Counted from the first letter of the stretch, positions 24,275-36,540 are shown. The stretch: DNA of 64,000 nt from Owenia fusiformis (GCA_903813345.2 CAIIXF020000007.1:38154759-38218758); one strand, 5' to 3'. The notes: generated by a model from the sequence alone, not told the origin. Numbers and translations: made by a program.

Positions 24275-25368
24275 TATATATATTTGTGTATAACTGACAC
24301 ACACATGCAGACTGATCGAGCTGCTAGAAAATGTGCAATACGGAAACTAAAATCAAAATGACCAGAAATAGCCCTCAAATGACTCCGTACCCGCATAATT
24401 TGATACTTTGAAGTACTTTTTAGGGAACTCGTATACAGGGCGTCCACAAAAAAATATACCCAACTTCAAAGCCAGGATACTAAAGTTCTGAGCATTTTTT
24501 AAAAATACAAAGGTAGCAATAAAAGGCCTATTTTGTTCCCCATCTAACACGCCTAACCATCGACAAGGTACAGTCACGTGACCGTGACAAAATATGCCGT
24601 AGTACACTTTTGATGTACAATGTCACTATTAACTGATTTTAAGCAAAGACTATGATGTAGGTTTGATGCAGGTTTTCAAAAATAAATTTGATGAATACAA
24701 AAAGGATTTCCTATATGATTTCGCGTGTATTCGATTTCAAAGACATTTATTTTTCTAATTACGTTAAAAGATCGTCGAGCAGTGCTCGATTTTTTTCGTT
24801 GTACGTCTACCCATACAATTATTCGGTCGGAAAAATGTTGTTTTTTACACATTTCCTTTGATAATTTTCTCCCCTGACGTCTCGGAGTGTCGAATATTTT
24901 AATGAGAATGTGTTTCTCTAAACTGCACAATATAAGACGGGTTAAGATTTAATAAATATTCATGCATTTGGTATAATTTAAAAAATCAGAAATGTACGTT
25001 GTCAACTCACAGTGTATGTTGTCCCTGTAATTGAAATTCATGAGTTATAATATTAAACATTGCAATGATTTAATTTCAAAATGCATTAGGGGTTTTATGC
25101 GTAACAAGTGATGTTCAACGAACATGCTCCTGTATCCCTAGTATAGATAAACAGGTAAACGTGATTTTTTCGTTGAATGCTATTTTAATTTATGAAAGTG
25201 TTAATATGGTGATTAATATGTGACCATGGCGTGATATCTTCCGACCTTTTTGGCCACTCGGCGTCGGTACGTTACGTTATGTTTAGTTGCACTTTTATGA
25301 ATTTTAATAATCTCAAGGAGTTCATGGAGAGATCTATACTAGCAAGATGACTTTCAAAATTTATGCTA

Positions 25369-26982
25369 TAGGGTGTCCCGAAAGTATGGGCCCCCTAGGC
25401 AGACATATACCAATGTCTTTATAGTATGTGTCATATATCATTTTTAAGCTCATCTAAAGTTATATTAATTTGCCGAGTATCATGGTTCAACTCACAAATG
25501 GAAAAAGTTACAGGAATACAAAAGTTAGTGTTTGGCCAAAATTTAAGTCAGTTTTACACCAAAACAATAGTCGGAGTGTCTCCTTAGCCGCCATGTTAAC
25601 AGCAGCAATACTTTCCATATATGACCTTAAACAGGCTTCAAATAGGGATATGGCGTTTTGTAATCCTCATGAAACCTTTTTAAAGTGTGCGCCCGACCTG
25701 GCTACGTATATAACAGAGTTTATACTGGCGGATTAGACTAGTTCATTTTTTTATATGTGTGTGAAAGCTTTCTCTTATTTGCGTTTTTTCGTTTAGTACG
25801 GTTTTGTTATAGTTGCCGAGGTCATATAACCGGGATAAAACAATGATTATCGTTGACTGCGCACACACAAAACATTTACGTCGAGTGAACAGTGTTATTA
25901 AAAACAACAAGCTTTAGAATACAAAGCCCAGTAGTGTGATAATAAGCTGTACACTACCACTGCTGCATGTACATATTAGGGCTCATAAAGAGTAGATAGG
26001 GAGGTTGTGTTTGTCACTTTTAAATTTTACATTTCAAAATTGCCATTTTACATGTCATAATTTCTTGGTTTCATTCGTTTAGCCGATCAAAACATTGTAA
26101 AACAATAAATCGTCTGTTACGTATAATCAATTTTGTTCAGTTTTGATTAGTTGTCAGAATGAAGTTACGTTCATCTGAATCCATGTTTCAAAACAAAAAT
26201 CATATTTTCTTCATATCAAAATACTTCAGTGAGATGAATGCTCGGAATTGTCGTTTGCAATAACTTATTGTCGTATTCGTTCTTTTATCTACTCGATAGA
26301 AGCATTTAGTCGTACATTTGATGCCAGGTCACCTTCTCGCGTACCTCTTGGGGAGCCCCACATTTGTGTCTGTACTCATGGAAGTAAATTCCCCGGTGTA
26401 GCCGAGAGCCACAAACTTTCAACAGGTTCGAAATGGCCAATTTCTCTCATATATACTCATATTTTATTAATTATCACCTACAAAGTATTGCTAATAACTA
26501 TATGTAATTTCAATAAGGAAACTTATCTGGCTACATGTAAATTCAATATCAACACTAGATGTTCGCTCAACACGTCCTGGCTTACCTTGTGATGACAAAC
26601 CCTGGGTTTTCGCTATTTATAGTTTATCAACACCTGGACGCATGCGCATTTTATAGTTTATCAGGCACTTTAAGGCATAAGAAGAGTTTCCTTGGAGTAT
26701 CTACCCTAAACGTCATCTTTTTAGAACTCAATAACCATCCTATATTCGAGAATGGCATCCATATTTTCTGTCACAGGGTCAGGGCTGTTTCCAGGATACT
26801 GAAATGAACTATCTTTTTGACAAAACGCTAATTTTTGAAATGCCTGTTACTTTTTACCGTTTGAACCATCATATTTGGCAAATCAATGTAACTTTGGATA
26901 AGCTTGAAAATAATATATGACACATACTATGGAGACATTGGTATATGTCTGCCTAGGGAGGGGGGGATACTTTGGGACACTG
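25369..26982. mobile_element. Second mariner-like TIR element nested in the first
   Basis: The left end (TA)GGGTGTCCCGAAAGTATGG... and the inverted right end (TA)CAGTGTCCCAAAGTATCC... continue as inverted copies for over 100 bases: cctaggcagacatataccaa at 25397 pairs with 26940-26960. On both arms an ATGGTTCAA start-like codon run appears (25480; inverted near 26867), as in mariner-type transposases beginning MVQLT. The frame at 25470-25736 soon loses any likeness. The right TA is at 26983-26984. Confidence 0.7.
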
Positions 26983-26984
26983 TA

Positions 26985-27639
26985 TATCTGGAAAGTGCAG
27001 AAGTTCAAAAGCCAGGTATGGAACACAAAAAAAGAATTAGTAACATTGACATTTAATCATATCAATGACAATTTTATGGATTAACGGAAAAAATATTAGG
27101 GTAAATATATCTGATATGCCTATTAAATATTATTACTTTATTATCAAATATGTTCCTTCTATTACACGTACATTATAGTATTTCATTCACTGTAAAATTA
27201 ACTGTGAATTGAGATCTGTAAGGCCAATGTGACAACATACATTCGAGTTGACAACATACATTATCTATTTTTCGTAGTAGCATCCAAAGTAAAAAGCGGT
27301 TTTGCATTAACTCTGAATGTATATTTGTATACTTATCTTAAGTTGTGTTAGTCGTAGTTTGGCTGTTATTTGCATAGCAAAACAAAAATTAGAGAGAATT
27401 TTGAGAAATTCAGTCAAGATTTAGAGATTCCTGACGTGCTGGGTAGATCTATAACAAGATATTGAAGTTGCTGAGGATCATTTAAAGTAGATATACATAT
27501 TTGCAACTTAATTACAAATCGAATGCAACAACTACCTGATGATGAACTGACACAATATTGATCAAATCAATGCTAGTTCTTTCCTCGCTTCCTCATTCTA
27601 GAAAATGGCGATCTAAAATGGCGGAAATGACATTGTACA
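26985..27639. other. No gene seen
   Basis: AT-rich interior of the 24436-31155 element. Only short frames. Confidence 0.5.
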
Positions 27640-27889
27640 TCAAAAGTGTACTACGGCATATTTTGTCACGGTCACGTGACTGTACCTTGTCGATGGTTAG
27701 GCGTGTCTAATGGTACCTAGATCATTATGTAACTGTCATGGATGACTGAGCAATCGTGACTTTTATGAAAGGTGGTAAAATCAGCACTGTGCCAAGTTAG
27801 CATTCAAGAAAGAATGACAGAGTGGATGTTTTTACAAAGACCCCCCACGAAGTGCGGTTCTTTGTACCTTATTCCGGACATGAGCCAGT

Positions 27890-28070
27890 GGATCGGTCAC
27901 GTGACCTAAAGACCGCCTTTATTACCTTATATGGCAAATTGTCAAGGGAACTACTAAATCGTCATATGACGCGATTACGGATCGATTGTGTTTCTAAGTA
28001 ATGTCGTCATGTGACGTAGAACGCATTGTCCGCCATTGCTCTCAATTTTGTCTGAACGGGTAAGCGTATT
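27890..28070 (+). promoter_or_regulatory. CpG-richer segment with E-box palindromes and a splice-donor-like end
   Basis: This stretch is less AT-rich than its surroundings. It holds GGTCACGTGACC (27896-27907), GTCATATGACGCG, GTCATGTGACG and CCGCCATTG, then CTGAACGG|GTAAGCG near 28059, which fits a donor after a short noncoding exon. It may be a promoter with a first exon for the plus-strand OTU gene at 32.1 kb, or a mobile-element promoter, since a similar GTCACGTGAC occurs in the element arms (24572, 27671). Confidence 0.35.
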
Positions 28071-28479
28071 TTAACATTTCTGTCATTTAAAGCCTGGTTT
28101 TCAGTATTTATAATCGAATTTCACTTCAACTTGATTGTAGAAATGAATAGAATTGTAACTTCTTATTTTACTGAATCATTATTCGAGCCAGAAGTGGCGC
28201 AAAATCAATTTATGAACTTGAAGAAATTTAGTTACTCATGGTTCAACGAGTTTTTCAGATGGTTCAAATAGGCTAGTCAACACTGATTGCTGATATATTT
28301 AATGTTCTGTAAATCTAGTATGATGCTATGCTGGTCGCAAGGAGAGGTATCAAAAGTTCAATGTCTGATAGGAAGCTAAATTAATCTAGTTTTGAGTTTA
28401 ACCCCCTCCCCCCAAAAAACGTGATCATCGCGGACTTTTCGCGTGTGGACTTTCGTGGATTTTGGATTTTCATTGGGAT

Positions 28480-28800
28480 ATTACCATAACTACCCTGCGT
28501 GCCGAGTCTAGTTAAACTACACTCTGCCTAGTAGAGACCATATTACAGTTTAGTAGCCCCGCCCCCACGACGGGTACCGGTGACAGTTTGGGTAAATCAC
28601 TTTTGACCTACGCGCTGACCTTCCACCAATCAGCGAGCTTGAAGAAACATACGCCAAATGCGTTCTAATTGTTTATGCGCATGTCATTGGTCAATTCCGG
28701 GCTCAACGATGACGTCAGAAGGAATGACCATATAAAGAACGTCGGTAAAATTTGGCCGACGAACACTGATTGGCGCGGTGAGTTCACAGGTTTATTTTAG
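28480..28800 (+). promoter_or_regulatory. Promoter-like region: CCAAT boxes, CRE, TATA box, possible first-exon donor
   Basis: In order on the plus strand: GC-rich CCCCGCCCCCACGACGGG (about 28556), ACCAATCAGCG (about 28625), CATTGGTCAA (an inverted CCAAT, about 28683), ATGACGTCAG (a CRE, about 28710) and CATATAAAG (a TATA-like box, about 28729). About 50 bases on comes GGCGCG|GTGAGT, a donor-like site. The order CCAAT-CRE-TATA is what an RNA polymerase II promoter would show. The nearest plus-strand coding sequence is the OTU exon at 32128. No transcript evidence is available. Confidence 0.45.
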
Positions 28801-29690
28801 TTTGAAAGAGTGAAGACGAAGCTCTCTTTTAAGAAGTGAAGTCAAACGAATGCAAAGGGTATACCATAACGTATGTAGGCTACAATGTAGAATTCTTAAA
28901 ACATGTGACAACAACAGTAAACAGCATTTGCAGAAAACATCAAGTAAACTCTTTATTTTAAAACCATTCAAAGGAATTCTGATCCGAGTCAAAATTGCAC
29001 AAAAATTGAAATGTTAAAATTTGTCTGATAGCAAACTGAAATGGCTTCCCCCCCCCCCCCCCCCCTTCTAGATTTATTTAGTTTTATAGGCTTATCCGTC
29101 GACATTGAACCTTAGATGCCTCCCGCCAGACTTATGTCACGAGACTGGCTATTACCATCTACATAAGAAGTGAACGATAGTTTTTTAAACTGGAAGGTCG
29201 AGGTCGGAACTCAAATGAATATAGACTGCCCCAATTCATTTCTTTTTCAGAACAAGAACGCCAACAACAACAAGATCCTATGCATACGACCACGCACACC
29301 AACAACAAGTGCAACAACAAATAACGCAAACAATTATAAAGGTTATGTCAACAAAGACATATATTAAATTACAAATCAGGTGTGAAATTGGCAAAACTTG
29401 GGCTCAGTAGACAATAAAGAAGTTTACTGTAGAAGTGTACATGCTAAGGTGTCAAGGTATGTATCAAATCAAGAGATTAAAAGACTAAAAGCTAATGTAT
29501 ATTTTGTAACAATAGAGAGGTAAAGCAATACCATTTTTATTACATGAACCACAAACGTGTGAACGTGCTACTTTAAAAACGGAGGAAACGTAATTTGTAG
29601 GTCTTAAACTTAAAACTGGTTTATTTCTTTTGCTAGTGGTCTCTGTTTTATTTTCTATTTACGACAAAGTAATAAGAGTGTTTCGACCCT
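28801..29690. other. No gene seen; poly-C run and CAA/ACA-rich stretch
   Basis: A run of 18 C lies at 29048-29065. An acaacaacaag/accaacaac simple-sequence stretch lies at about 29262-29330, preceded by an acceptor-like ttctttttcag. No domain is recognised in the short frame it opens. Confidence 0.45.
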
Positions 29691-29693
29691 TCC

Positions 29694-29883
29694 AAGCCGC
29701 GGTTTATGTTGCAAGAAGTACTAATACAATAATATTGTATTTAAAAAACTATTAGTATGAACTGTATGAATACATGAAATATCTTCATTCAAAGCCGCGG
29801 TTTATGTTGCAAGAAGTACTAATATGTATTTAAAAAACTATTAGTATGAACTGTATGAATACATGAAATATCTTCATTCAAAG
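29694..29883. repeat. Tandem duplication of about 100 bp (two units)
   Basis: The unit starting aagccgcggtttatgttgca and ending atatcttcattca occurs at about 29694 and again at about 29793. The first unit has a short extra acaataatattg-type stretch. Confidence 0.85.
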
Positions 29884-29889
29884 GTATAA

Positions 29890-30690
29890 ATGTTGTACAA
29901 AGACAGGCAGGAAATGTATTGACTAAGGCCACACATATAAGATATACTTTTATCTCATATTTCCAGGGCACGGTAATAATAACAAAGGTCAAGAAGGATG
30001 ATGTACATTAGAACTTTCCACAGAGTCCACATGATGTCACGACAAGATCCAATGAGTTTCAATCAGGGTCCAGATGTCATACACTGGGGATTTAATTGGA
30101 CTTTTTGAGATTTGTTGTATATTTTTGGGCTATAAGACGCCACAATATACTGAAATATGTGCTTAAGTTACATGATTGTTTTATGTCACCGAATGAAGTT
30201 TGTTAGAGTTTATTCGTATATTTAAACTTTTTCTTGGTAATGCAATACTGCATCAAAGCACAAAAAAACAGATATAGAAATTGTGTTCACAGTTTGAAAA
30301 TAATAAAATAGTAATAAAAGCAACATTTCACTATCACTCCATCTTTTCCGCCCCTTATACCTAACTTCGGGTCTTTGTAGTTTTTCAGTGATTTTTTCAC
30401 TGGATTATCTTGTTGTGTTCAAAACATTATTAATGTTCAAATTCAAACTTGTTTCGTGTTCTTCACACTTTTACATATTTTTCCATAACTTTTAATTTGT
30501 ACCTCCCTCTCAAGAAATTGGATCCAAAGCCTTTTGATCAGCAATGAAACTTTTACTTGATGATATGCAGCTTTGAAGTCAATTGTACCCCCATGTAAAG
30601 TCAATAACCATTGCTGAAATCCTCATTTTCTGAGAAGAACTCAAGTTTATTGAGCCTAAACAAGTAGATTCATATGGGACAGTATTTCTA
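29890..30690. other. No gene seen
   Basis: AT-rich interior of the 24436-31155 element. Confidence 0.5.
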
Positions 30691-30794
30691 AAATCTATTT
30701 CAATAGTAAGAATAGGGGTTCTATAAACAGTACATGAGACTTGCTTTTTAGAATTTTTGGTTGGTTCTTATTGTTCAGGTGTCAGTTGAACCAT
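30690..30794 (-). pseudogene. Mariner transposase start remnant
   Basis: On the minus strand from 30794 the frame begins MVQLTPEQ, typical of mariner-type transposase N-termini, and hits a stop at the next codon. It lies in the right part of the 24436-31155 element in the expected orientation for its right TIR. Confidence 0.4.
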
Positions 30795-31654
30795 TTTTGC
30801 AGACCTATTTTAGAAGTAAAGCTTTTTGCCAAACCTTTTTTTCATATGAGAGTTACTCAGTCCCAAGTCCTGTTCAGTATGGAAGGCCTGTCATCTAACT
30901 TATTGCAACAGAAAAAAAGAATACTAAGCCAATTATACACATCAATTGCCACACAGGAAGGTATCTTGGCACATTGCTAATTTTACCACCTCTCATAATG
31001 GTCAATATTGCTCAGTCGAACATGACAGTTACATGATGATCTTTGTACCATTTGATGGAGAATAATTCAGGCTTTTTATTTGTATTTAAAAAGATCTGCT
31101 TAGGATTCTAGTAATTTGGTTTTAAAGTTGGGAATACTTTTTTATGGACGCCCTGTAGTATTAATGATAAGGTGGCAATGCTTATGTATGAGCATAAGCG
31201 GTGCATGTATATGAAACATCCTGTGTTTATAGATTTTCGCTCAATTATGAAATTGATGTAATTAGTTTAACTGGAATCTTCAAATTAGAAATATTATTAC
31301 AGAATAAAAAATAGTGTGTGGTTGATTCGTTCATGCATTCACATTAGTTAAAATAGTGTGCTCTGATTGACCGTACTTTGACGTACCTTGCCGGGCTATG
31401 TCAGAATAACTGCTCATCTATCGACATGAGTGTATATCCTTAAAATATTGCAGGAATAAAGGATTGGTATCGATATGGTGAATTGAACAATGATTTCCTC
31501 TTAAATCAATTATTGAAAACATTCTGTAAAGAAACAGGGCCCTTTATGTAATGTTGACTGATTGACAACAATTTAATGCAAAGATAATTTATATATATTT
31601 TATTTGACCGTTTTTGTTAACATTTTTTTAGTGCAACTGTTTTTTGTTCCTTGC

Positions 31655-31975
31655 TACTAATTCTTGAGAATGAAATAACATTTCTTTCCGAAGCTTCATG
31701 GAACAAAATAGCCGATATACACCATTTTCTTAGACCTCTCAATATTATAGTTATACAAAGGACATTTTGGTTGATTTAACAAAAAGTATTCAAAACATTA
31801 CAACAAAATCCCGAGAATAGATAAAAATTAAGATAAACCTTTTGTTTCATTAACAAAATACTTTTTTTAAATAAACCAAACGTTCCTTTGTACAATTACA
31901 AAATTGAGAGACCTAATCACATTGTATTCATGTCATTTTGTTCCAATGTGGTTTGGATAGATGTTTCATTCCATT
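31655..31975. repeat. Foldback repeat of about 300 bp
   Basis: catggaacaaaata (31696), agacctctcaat (31732) and atacaaaggacattttggtt (31753) recur inverted at about 31940, 31907 and 31880. The two halves form a long imperfect hairpin, so it is MITE-like. It has no coding capacity. The flanks 31158-31654 and 31976-32119 hold nothing recognisable. Confidence 0.6.
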
Positions 31976-32127
31976 CCGAACATATGATACCAAGAACAAG
32001 GGTCTGATGTTTTTTTAAAGAATATAGAGAAAAGAATATACTGTATATTATGTATTTCAAATAATATTGTCATCATTCAAAAGATGACCATTAAATTGGC
32101 AATGTGTAAAATTTTCAGAATTGTTTG

Positions 32128-32457
32128 ATGAATGGTTTAAGAGAAACGTGTGTAAAAAGTTCACCATATCAATACCCATCCTTAAAGAGTCACTCAACTC
32201 ATGCATTTTTTTCATTCAGATGTATTTTGATTTTAGTTTCATTTGAGAATTCATGGAGAAGCGAGCATTCGACCTTGGACCACCCACTTGATTCAGTATT
32301 GGAGAGGCACGGCTTGGCAATCGTTGAGAATAGTGGAGAAGGGGATTGTCTCTTCGAAGCTCTCAGTGATCAATTAAAACGCCTGACATCTGGTGAAGTT
32401 AATGCAAATGATCTTCGTCAATCTCTCCTGAAATGCATCCGAGTACATACGACATTG
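32128..32457 (+). CDS. OTU-type cysteine protease gene, N-terminal half of the protease domain (first supported exon)
   Basis: The domain begins LDHPLDSVLERHGLAIVENS, and the catalytic-Cys motif SGEGDCLFEALSDQL follows (the OTU signature D-G-x-C-L-F with E for D), then NANDLRQSLLKCI. It ends ACA TTG|GTATGA in phase 0, matching the acceptor at 37789. OTU proteases cleave ubiquitin or related conjugates; the target here is unknown. The start is uncertain. The ATG at 32128 lies just after attttcag (ending 32119) and the frame is open. Stronger acceptors at 32219 and 32236 could instead join an upstream exon, and the latter needs phase 1, as supplied by 22743. With the 32128 start, the seven exons total 1674 nt, a whole number of codons (557 aa). 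Confidence 0.75.
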
Positions 32458-32459
32458 GT

Positions 32460-33313
32460 ATGAATTGAAATTATTCACACGTCTATTGAGTCACAGTATT
32501 TCATTGCCCATAGTTGATTCGTAAAGTGAACGTATGCATCTCAGACTAACATAGGTATGCATTAACATAAATTATGTTAGCATGCCTTTGTAATGCTGTA
32601 AAAGCCCAATTTCAAGTTGCCCTAATTTCCGCTATATTCGTGTCTGAGTGTTTAGCGCGAATTCAAGAGCATGTGGATTAAAGGGCACGTTGATTCAGTG
32701 GTACGTAGATTCAAACTCAAGGTTAGAAAAAGCCCGGTCTAAAAAAATTATTAAAAAGTTTGTTACCGTATCATATCGTACCGTATATTAAAATATCCTA
32801 TCATTTCAAACAGTACATTAGTGAGACGTCCCTCATTACCAATCTTCACTATTCTCTTAAATGATAAGTCGGGTTGATTTAGGAGAAACAGAATGGAAAG
32901 ACAATAATTTTGTGTTTAGAAATACCGCTAAAATAATGACATTAATTAAAGGTCACACATCCTGGTCTTCTATTCTAATAAACAAGACATCGGTATGCTT
33001 CAAAAGCAGAAAATGAGACACGTTTTGTAAAACTATGATGAAATATGAGATCTATTTGTAACTATGTTAAACTAAGAAGAACTGGTATGACTTGTAATTT
33101 TGTAATGTATTAAAACTAAACCAACATTCAGATTAGTCTTCATTTGTTTTTTTGCAAAGTTGAAGGTAAACTTCATTCAGATCCGAAAGATTTTGTATTT
33201 GACCAGTTGTTCAACATAGCTAACTATGTCTCGCGTGTACAATTACTGATCAAATGTCAAGATACTCTACAGTAATGTAGTGTAGTTTGAGGTCAGTATA
33301 TCGACTAGCTTAC
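32460..33313. other. First part of the OTU gene intron; no other feature seen
   Basis: AT-rich sequence between the donor at 32458 and the TTAA element. No coding or RNA signal recognised. Confidence 0.5.
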
Positions 33314-33317
33314 TTAA

Positions 33318-34802
33318 GGCCCGGTCACACCGCCTAAACGTTGCTGGAGCGTTCCTTGAACGTTGAAAAAAATCATCAACGCTCGTAAACGTTCACCACC
33401 GTTTAACAAAAGTTGGCATCCGTTAAAGCAACGCTGTAAACGCTCGGCCAACGCGGATGTTTTTCGAGTGGCCATCCTAACGCTCCAAAAGTTTAGAGCT
33501 GCTCAAAATATTGCGAGCGTTGAAAAAGGGACAATTTTACGCCCTGGCAAAGTTTATCACCGCTCCACCAACGCCCAGTCAAAGTTTGGCACCGCTAGAC
33601 GCAAGTTCGTGGACGCTTGAATCCGCTAGACCAACGCAGAAATCTTAAACGCTGGACCACCGCTGCGTTGCCCGGGTGGCGGTTAAACGTTGCACAAACG
33701 TCGGTGGAGCGGTTGTTAGCGTTTTATCAGCGTACATGGGGTTGTTGGAACGGTGTCGGACGTTGTCGCAGCGTTCCATGGCGGCGATGAACTTTGCTTT
33801 GGCGTTGGTATAGAGGTGTCGGAGCGGGACCAGAATTTGGCTATAAATACGTGGAGAAATGCACCACTGTGTAGAACACTGTGGAGACACTTGTGCATTT
33901 TACATTTGATATATATTCATGTCTGGCATTTCAATTTTTTGCATTGTAAATTCCTAAATTAAGCGCTCAAAGTTTGTGATTTTGGATTTGAAAGAGGTGA
34001 ATTATGCGATTTTTGTTTTTCATTAAATGTTAATACAAATAGACTTTTACTGAGACTTTTATTCAAATATAGTATATACCTAGTGTTTTTACGTCAAGCA
34101 ATTCAATAAATTATCTGTGAATTTTCTGCGCAGCTTGTAAAATGTCGCACTCGTCATGGTATTATACAAAAAGTTGATGCGCGCACAGCAATGCAAAAAT
34201 TTGTCATGCGTCATGATTATTACTTTGCTGTAAATGTTATTTGACATTGTTAAAGCAATTTGAACGTAAATCGGTTCCAAGTAATGGAATGCAACATTAA
34301 ATTGTGATATGTTTGTTTGAAATGATATGAGAGATTATTTAAGAAAATTGTAATGTTATTCATTCTTAATGTCATATTACGTTAATAGAAGCACTTTAGA
34401 TTTAAAACATTTCTTCCTTAATCCTTGAAGGACTTTTGTTAAAGTTACAAATTCCAATAAAGGTCTTTACTCTTAAACACTTCCCACTTGAAATAATTTC
34501 CCAGTAGTCAAACGCGATATGCTGCTAAACCAACGCTGCTGCTATTTATACCCCCGCCGAGGCAACGCTCTCATGCGCAGAACGCCGCTATACCAACGCT
34601 CGCATTACCGCTAAACAAACGCTAGCTACCGCTCGCAACCGCTTAACCAACGCTAAAGCAACGCCGGCTTCAGCGGTGCACCGCTAAGCCAACGCCCGTG
34701 TTTTTGTTTTTTTCCCCATTTTGTGCGCGTTGACGAGCGTTGATGAATTTTTTCAACGTTCAAGGAACGCTCCAGCAACGTCCGGGCGGTGTGACCGGGC
34801 CT
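33318..34802. mobile_element. TTAA-flanked MITE, first of a tandem pair
   Basis: The ends GGCCCGGTCACACCGCC and, inverted, (A)GGCCCGGTCACACCGCC lie between TTAA at 33314-33317 and 34803-34806. About 400 bases at each end are GC-richer and made of loose repeats of an acgct-n-accaacgct type. The core is AT-rich. TTAA targets suggest mobilisation by a piggyBac-like transposase (inference). No transposase is encoded. Confidence 0.8.
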
Positions 34803-34806
34803 TTAA

Positions 34807-36316
34807 GGCCCGGTCACACCGCCTAATCGTTGCTGGAGCGTTCCTTGAACGTTGAAAAAATCATCAACGCTCGTAAACGTTCACCACCGTTTAACAAAAG
34901 TTGGCATCCGTTAAAGCAACGCTGTAAACGCTCGGCCAACGCGGATGTTTCTCGAGTGGCCATCCTAACGCTCCAAAAGTTTTGAGCTGCTCAAAATATT
35001 GCGAGCGTTGAAAAAGGGACAATTTTACGCCCTGGCAAAGTTTATCACCGCTCCACCAACGCCCAGTCAAAATTTGGCACCGCTAGACGCAAGTTCGTGG
35101 ACGATTGAATCCGCTAGACCAACGCAGAAATCTTAAACGCTGTACCACCGCTGCTTCGCCAGCGTTGCCCGGGCGGCGATTAAACGTTGCACAAACGTCG
35201 GTGGAGCGGTTGTTAGCGTTTTATCAGCGTACATGGGGTTGTTGGAACGGTGTCGGACGTTGTCGCAGCGTTCCATGGCGGTGATGAACTTTGCTTTGGC
35301 GTTGGTATAGAGGTGTCGGAGCGGGACCAGAATTTGGCTATAAATACGTGGAGAAATGCACCACTGTGTAGAACACTGTGGAGACACTTGTGTATTTAAC
35401 ATTTGATATATATTCATGTCTGGCATTTCAATTTTTTGCATTGTAAATTCCTAAATTAAGCGCTCAAAGTTTGTGATTTTGGATTTTAAAAAGGTGAATT
35501 ATGCGATTTTTGTTTTTCATTAAATGTTAATACAAATAGACTTTTACTGAGACCTTTATTCAAATATAGTATATACCTAGTGTTTTCACGTCAAGCAATT
35601 CAATAAATTATCTGTGAATTTTCTGCGCAGCTTGTAAAATGTCGCACTCGTCATGGTATTATACAAAAAGTTGATGCGCGCACAGCAATGCAAAAATTTG
35701 TCATGCGTCATGATTATTACTTTGCTGTAAATGTTATTTGACATTGTTAAAGCAATTTGAACGTAAATCGGTTCCAAGTAATGGAAATGCAACGATTAAA
35801 TTGTGATATGTTTGTTTGAAATGATATGAGAGATATTTAAAGAAAATTGTAATGTTATTCATTCTTAATGTCATATTACATTAATAGAAGCACTTTAGAT
35901 TTAAAACATTTCTTCTTTAATCCTTGAAGGACTTTTGTTAAAGTTCCAATTCCAATCCAATCCAATTCCAATAAAGGTCTTTACTCTTAAACACTTCCCA
36001 CTTGAAATAATTTCCCAGTAGTCAAACGCGATATGCTGCTAAACCAACGCTGCTGCTATTTATACCCCCGCCGAGGCAACGCTCTCATGCGCAGAACGCC
36101 GCTATACCAACGCTCGCATTACCGCTAAACAAACGCTAGCTACCGCTCGCAACCGCTTAATCAACGCTAAAGCAACGCCGGCTTCAGCGGTGCACCGTTA
36201 AGCCAACGCCCGTGTTTTTGTTTTTTTCCCCATTTTGTGCGCGTTGACGAGCGTTGATGAATTTTTTCAACGTTCAAGGAACGCTCCAGCAACGTCCGGG
36301 CGGTGTGACCGGGCCT
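34807..36316. mobile_element. TTAA-flanked MITE, second of a tandem pair
   Basis: Near-identical direct copy of 33318-34802 sharing the middle TTAA (34803-34806), with the outer TTAA at 36317-36320. Small differences include an expanded ccaattccaatccaat stretch near 35945 and an extra 9 bases near 35155. It lies in the same intron of the OTU gene. Confidence 0.85.
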
Positions 36317-36540
36317 TTAAGTGGTACATTCATATTTAATTTTCCTAGGTCAAAATTCTTGGTAAAATCCACTGGTCTAAGATACGCGAATTTAGGGCAC
36401 GCAAATTAATTTTACAGTACCACACACTACTATACCTAACACCTAGAAATGCATAAGATACTTTGTTTGTCTAATTGAATTGTTTAATATATTTTTGAAA
36501 GTGCCTTACTAGCATCTAATTTTCAACCGCTAAACCATTC

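Larger units (their letters stand above)
24436..31155. mobile_element. Mariner-like TIR element (6.7 kb), decayed, with nested insertions
   Basis: The left end CAGGGCGTCCACAAAAAAAT and the inverted right end CAGGGCGTCCATAAAAAAGT are both flanked by TA (24434-24435, 31156-31157). Both continue with CCCAACTT and TTTTTAAA-ATACAAA blocks in the same order. Parts of the arms recur inside: 27640-27720 is an inverted copy of about 24540-24630, and 27700-27850 matches the inverted 30905-31055. This makes it a rearranged or composite element. A transposase start-like MVQLTPEQ is read on the minus strand from 30794 and breaks at once. Promoter-like CpG-rich DNA at 27.9-28.8 kb lies within the borders, so host DNA may be trapped between two element ends. 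Confidence 0.6.

Noticed and set aside
26248-26807. Two overlapping frames as a gene
   Set aside because: Lie within the nested mariner-like element and show no transposase motifs.
29170-29367. 65-codon Asn/Thr-rich frame as an exon
   Set aside because: Composition comes from an ACA/CAA simple-sequence stretch; the donor after it is weak.
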